From an uncultured bacterium (GTDB lineage: Bacteria > Actinomycetota > Coriobacteriia > Coriobacteriales > Coriobacteriaceae): a stretch of 8,205 nt of DNA. The notes beneath the pieces were generated by a model that ran no database searches, was not told where the DNA came from, and saw nothing but the letters and a program-made list of their open reading frames with translations. Positions 5,819-8,205 of the stretch are shown here, in pieces. A program made the translations under genes and the position numbers. The number at the start of each line of letters is the position of its first letter. Position 1 is the first letter of the stretch. The stretch covers positions 1 through 8,205 of the forward strand of contig CAJMSO010000074.1 of assembly GCA_905216075.1 (NCBI GenBank). Reading direction: 5' to 3'.

Positions 5819-7156
5819 TTAGGGAAGTTCGCGCTTGACAACCTCGACGATGTCGTCGACAACACGCTGGGTCAGCTCGTGCGTCTCGGCCTCGGCCATC
5901 ACGCGGACCAGCGGCTCGGTACCGCTCGGGCGCACCAGAATGCGGCCGCGGCCGTCAAGCTCCTTCTCGGCAGCAGCGACGGCATCCCAGATGGGCTGGC
6001 AATCGTCCAGACCAGCCTTGTTGTCGGAATGCACGTTGACGAGCACCTGCGGGTACTTCTTCATGATGCCGGCAAGGTCGGTGAGGGTACGACCGGTGCG
6101 CTTGAGCACGGCCAGCAGCTGCAGAGCCGTCACCAGGCCGTCACCGGTGGTGTTGTGCTCCAGGAAGATGATGTGGCCGGACTGCTCGCCACCGATAACA
6201 GCACCGTCCTCGAGCATGCGCTCAAGAACATAGCGGTCGCCCACGGCGGTCTGGACCATCTCAAAGCCCTGCTCCTTCATTGCGATGGAGAAGCCCAGGT
6301 TGCACATGACGGTCGAGACGATCTCGGAGTTGGCGAGCTTGCCGCGAGCAGCAAGGTCGGAGCCGCAGATAGCCAGGATGTAGTCGCCATCAATCTCGTT
6401 GCCCTCGCTGTCCACGAACAGCACGCGATCGGCGTCGCCGTCGTGGGCAAGGCCGATATCGGCGTGGGTGCGCAGCACGAGCTCGCGCAGGGGCTCAAGG
6501 TGCGTGGAGCCACACTCAACGTTAATGTCAGTGCCGCAGTAATCGGTGTTGATGGCATGGACCGTGGCGCCCAGGCGCTGCAGCGCGGCGGGCGTGGTCT
6601 GGCAGGAAGCACCGTGACCGCAGTCGACGGCAACAACCAGGCCGTCGAGCTTAAGGCCGTCGAGCGTGCTGATGGCATGATCGACATATGCCTTGCGGGC
6701 GTCATTCATCTTGATGATGTGACCCACACCGGCGCCGGTCGGCAGCGTGTCGGCAGCCATGGCCTCCTCGGACATGACCCAGGCGCTGATCTCTTCCTCA
6801 ACCGCGTCGGGAAGCTTCATGCCCTTGCGGCTAAAGAACTTGATGCCGTTGAACTCCGGCGGATTGTGCGAAGCAGAGATGACGATGCCGCCATCGAGCT
6901 CGTTTTGGACGGTGAGCAGCGCCACGGCCGGCGTAGGGATAACGCCGCAGCAGTGCGGACGGCCGCCCTCGGCCATGATGCCGGCGGTCAGCGCGCTCTC
7001 GAGCATGGTGCCCGAAAGACGCGTGTCGCGGCCGATGCAGATATCCGGGCCGAGGAACTTGGTCGCCGCGCGGCCCAGGCGAAACGCGAGGTCGCACGAG
7101 AGGTCGGCGTTGGCGACGCCACGGACGCCATCGGTACCGAAGATGTTCTGGGGCAT
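5819..7156 (-). CDS. glmM: Phosphoglucosamine mutase
   Basis: GlmM interconverts glucosamine-6-phosphate and glucosamine-1-phosphate, the step leading to UDP-GlcNAc for peptidoglycan. The product has 445 residues, the same length as E. coli GlmM. Landmarks in order: N-terminal MPQNIFGTDGVRGVAN; IGRDTRLSG (41-49); the active-site loop VISASHNP with the phosphorylated Ser96; FNGIKFF just after it; the metal-binding loop DGDADR (239-244); GGEQSGHIIF in the sugar-binding domain; and the phosphate-binding RPSGTEP (409-415). The start is fixed by AAGGAG (7164-7169) 7 bases before the ATG; a frame extension to 7174 would place the start upstream of this site. It follows rpsI, with a strong terminator between, and precedes crr. 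The rplM-rpsI-glmM order is known from other Actinobacteria. Confidence 0.97.
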   Translation of the reverse strand: MPQNIFGTDGVRGVANADLSCDLAFRLGRAATKFLGPDICIGRDTRLSGTMLESALTAGIMAEGGRPHCCGVIPTPAVALLTVQNELDGGIVISASHNPPEFNGIKFFSRKGMKLPDAVEEEISAWVMSEEAMAADTLPTGAGVGHIIKMNDARKAYVDHAISTLDGLKLDGLVVAVDCGHGASCQTTPAALQRLGATVHAINTDYCGTDINVECGSTHLEPLRELVLRTHADIGLAHDGDADRVLFVDSEGNEIDGDYILAICGSDLAARGKLANSEIVSTVMCNLGFSIAMKEQGFEMVQTAVGDRYVLERMLEDGAVIGGEQSGHIIFLEHNTTGDGLVTALQLLAVLKRTGRTLTDLAGIMKKYPQVLVNVHSDNKAGLDDCQPIWDAVAAAEKELDGRGRILVRPSGTEPLVRVMAEAETHELTQRVVDDIVEVVKRELP

Positions 7157-7163
7157 AGGATCG

Positions 7164-7169
7164 CTCCTT
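7164..7169 (-). promoter_or_regulatory. glmM ribosome binding site
   Basis: AAGGAG on the minus strand lies 7 bases before the ATG at 7154-7156 and selects this start over the in-frame extension to 7174. A 6-bp hairpin, GTGGGC/GCCCAC (7175-7180 and 7192-7197), lies just upstream. Confidence 0.85.
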
Positions 7170-7204
7170 CCCAAGTGGGCAAAACGCAGTCGCCCACCCT
7201 AGTC

Positions 7205-7249
7205 GAAAAAGAAAAGCGGGACCCGCCGAGGAATCGGCAGGCCCCGCTT
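7205..7249 (-). terminator. Intrinsic terminator between rpsI and glmM
   Basis: On the minus strand AAGCGGGGCCTGCCGA (7234-7249) pairs over 16 bp, with two G-U pairs, to TCGGCGGGTCCCGCTT (7214-7229). The loop is 4 bases and the hairpin is followed by TTCTTTTT. It starts 30 bases after the rpsI stop codon. It should end most transcripts of the ribosomal protein operon; some readthrough into glmM is likely, because little space for another promoter remains before glmM. Confidence 0.94.
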
Positions 7250-7279
7250 GTACATTGTATCTCGTAAGGAGATAAAACC

Positions 7280-7675
<396 letters not shown>

Positions 7676-7677
7676 CT

Positions 7678-8121
7678 TTAAGCCTCCAGCTCAATCTTCG
7701 TGGGGTTCTGGGCAGCGTGCGGATGCTCGGCACCAGCGTAGACCTTAAGCTTGGTCATCTGGGCACGGCCGAGGGTGGTCTTGGGCAGCATGCCGCGAAC
7801 GGCGCGCTCGATGACCTTCTCCGGGTGCTTCTCCATAGCCTGGCGGAAGCTCTCAGCCTTGAGGCCGCCGTTGTAGCCGCTGTGGCGATAATAGGTCTTC
7901 GTGTCGGCCTTGTTACCGGTAAGCTGGACCTTATCGGCGTTGATGACGACAACGAAGTCGCCGCAGTCGCTGTTGGGCGTGAACTGGGGCTTGTTCTTAC
8001 CGCGCAGAATCATTGCGATCTGGGTGGCAAGACGGCCCAGGACAGCACCATCGGCGTCGACGAGAACCCAGTTGCGCTGGACCTCGCCCTGCTTGGCGTA
8101 GTGAGTCGATTTCGAAATCAC
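7678..8121 (-). CDS. rplM: Large ribosomal subunit protein L13
   Basis: L13 (uL13) is an early-assembly protein of the 50S subunit. The 147-residue product has the family core: NWVLVDADGAVLGRLATQIA near the N-terminus, LRGKNKPQFTPNSDCGDFVVVINA, YYRHSGYNGGLK, and the RGMLPKTTLGR segment (109-119) followed by LKVYAGAEHPHAAQNP. The start is GTG (8119-8121), not ATG: a strong GGAGGAG (8127-8133) sits 5 bases before it and no other start fits. rpsI follows after 2 bases. The leader carries a hairpin described separately that could be a site for autogenous control, as known for rplM in E. coli; that link is inferred. Confidence 0.99.
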   Translation of the reverse strand: MISKSTHYAKQGEVQRNWVLVDADGAVLGRLATQIAMILRGKNKPQFTPNSDCGDFVVVINADKVQLTGNKADTKTYYRHSGYNGGLKAESFRQAMEKHPEKVIERAVRGMLPKTTLGRAQMTKLKVYAGAEHPHAAQNPTKIELEA

Positions 8122-8126
8122 TTAGA

Positions 8127-8133
8127 CTCCTCC
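8127..8133 (-). promoter_or_regulatory. rplM ribosome binding site with GTG start
   Basis: GGAGGAG on the minus strand, 5 bases before the GTG start codon at 8119-8121. The strong site supports the unusual start codon. Confidence 0.85.
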
Positions 8134-8149
8134 ATGTACAGTACGTGTT

Positions 8150-8181
8150 GTTACAGAGATTCACGGGGCTCTGCAAGTAAC
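8150..8181 (-). promoter_or_regulatory. Hairpin in the rplM-rpsI leader
   Basis: GTTAC (8177-8181 on the minus strand) pairs with GTAAC (8150-8154), and AGAG pairs with CTCT inside it (8155-8158 with 8169-8172). This gives 9 bp interrupted by a 4-base bulge, with a 10-base loop. It lies 28 bases before the start codon side of the leader and has no T-tract, so it is not a terminator. Leader structures bound by the encoded protein are known for ribosomal protein operons; this is a candidate only. Confidence 0.45.
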
Positions 8182-8187
8182 CCGTCC

Positions 8188-8193
8188 ATATTA
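8188..8193 (-). promoter_or_regulatory. Candidate -10 element of the rplM-rpsI promoter
   Basis: TAATAT on the minus strand matches the -10 consensus at 4 of 6 positions. The expected -35 would fall beyond position 8205, outside the window, so it cannot be tested here. A start about 7 bases downstream would place the leader hairpin at the very 5' end of the mRNA. Confidence 0.3.
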
Positions 8194-8205
8194 CCCCGCT
8201 CGCCG

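Noticed and set aside
5787..5819. A 10-codon minus-strand mini-frame (MAKNGCQVVN) whose ATG overlaps the glmM stop codon as TAATG
   Set aside because: It is too short to support, has no evidence of function, and such overlaps are frequent by chance.
6425..6445. DGDADR in GlmM instead of the more familiar DGDGDR metal loop
   Set aside because: All three metal-binding aspartates are present, and the Ala form is common in actinobacterial phosphohexomutases.
5879..7267. A 462-codon open frame on the + strand, antisense to glmM
   Set aside because: It lies fully opposite a confidently identified essential gene and its translation shows no family features. Long antisense frames are expected opposite GC-rich genes with strong third-position bias.

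Overview
The window looks like chromosomal DNA of an actinobacterium of the class Coriobacteriia, most likely Collinsella or a close relative. This is inferred from the moderately high GC content (by eye), the gene order rplM-rpsI-glmM (known from Actinobacteria), and a large ATPase regulator ending in a winged helix plus BTAD domain. No database search was possible, so the genus is a guess. No insertion sequence, phage gene, CRISPR array, tRNA or rRNA was seen.

Left end, + strand (1-806): the last 91 codons of a gene that resembles the C-terminus of a class I SAM-dependent methyltransferase. It is followed by yhbY, a small ribosome-assembly RNA-binding protein, and a hairpin/U-tract terminator. 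Everything to the right is on the minus strand. A 999-residue regulator (805-3804) runs convergently into the yhbY terminator. It has a MalT-like ATPase at the N-terminus and an OmpR-type winged helix plus BTAD at the C-terminus. Upstream of it lie about 380 bases without a convincing gene (3805-4188), holding a few short repeats that could be operators.

Right part, minus strand, read from 8205 leftwards: rplM (L13, GTG start) and rpsI (S9) are separated by 2 bases. A strong terminator follows, then glmM (phosphoglucosamine mutase), crr (glucose-type PTS enzyme IIA), a perfect 14-bp hairpin, nagB (glucosamine-6-phosphate deaminase) and a second strong terminator. GlmM and NagB use the same metabolite, glucosamine-6-phosphate: GlmM sends it to cell-wall precursors, NagB to glycolysis. 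Crr belongs to the PTS machinery that brings such sugars in as phosphates. The stretch is therefore a compact amino-sugar node attached to a ribosomal protein operon.

Most of the window is ordinary housekeeping DNA, and I found no convincing undescribed system. The points most worth a second look are the domain order of the large regulator, the 5'-terminal hairpin in the rplM leader, the strong hairpin without a U-tract between crr and nagB, and the absence of an obvious promoter for glmM behind the rpsI terminator.
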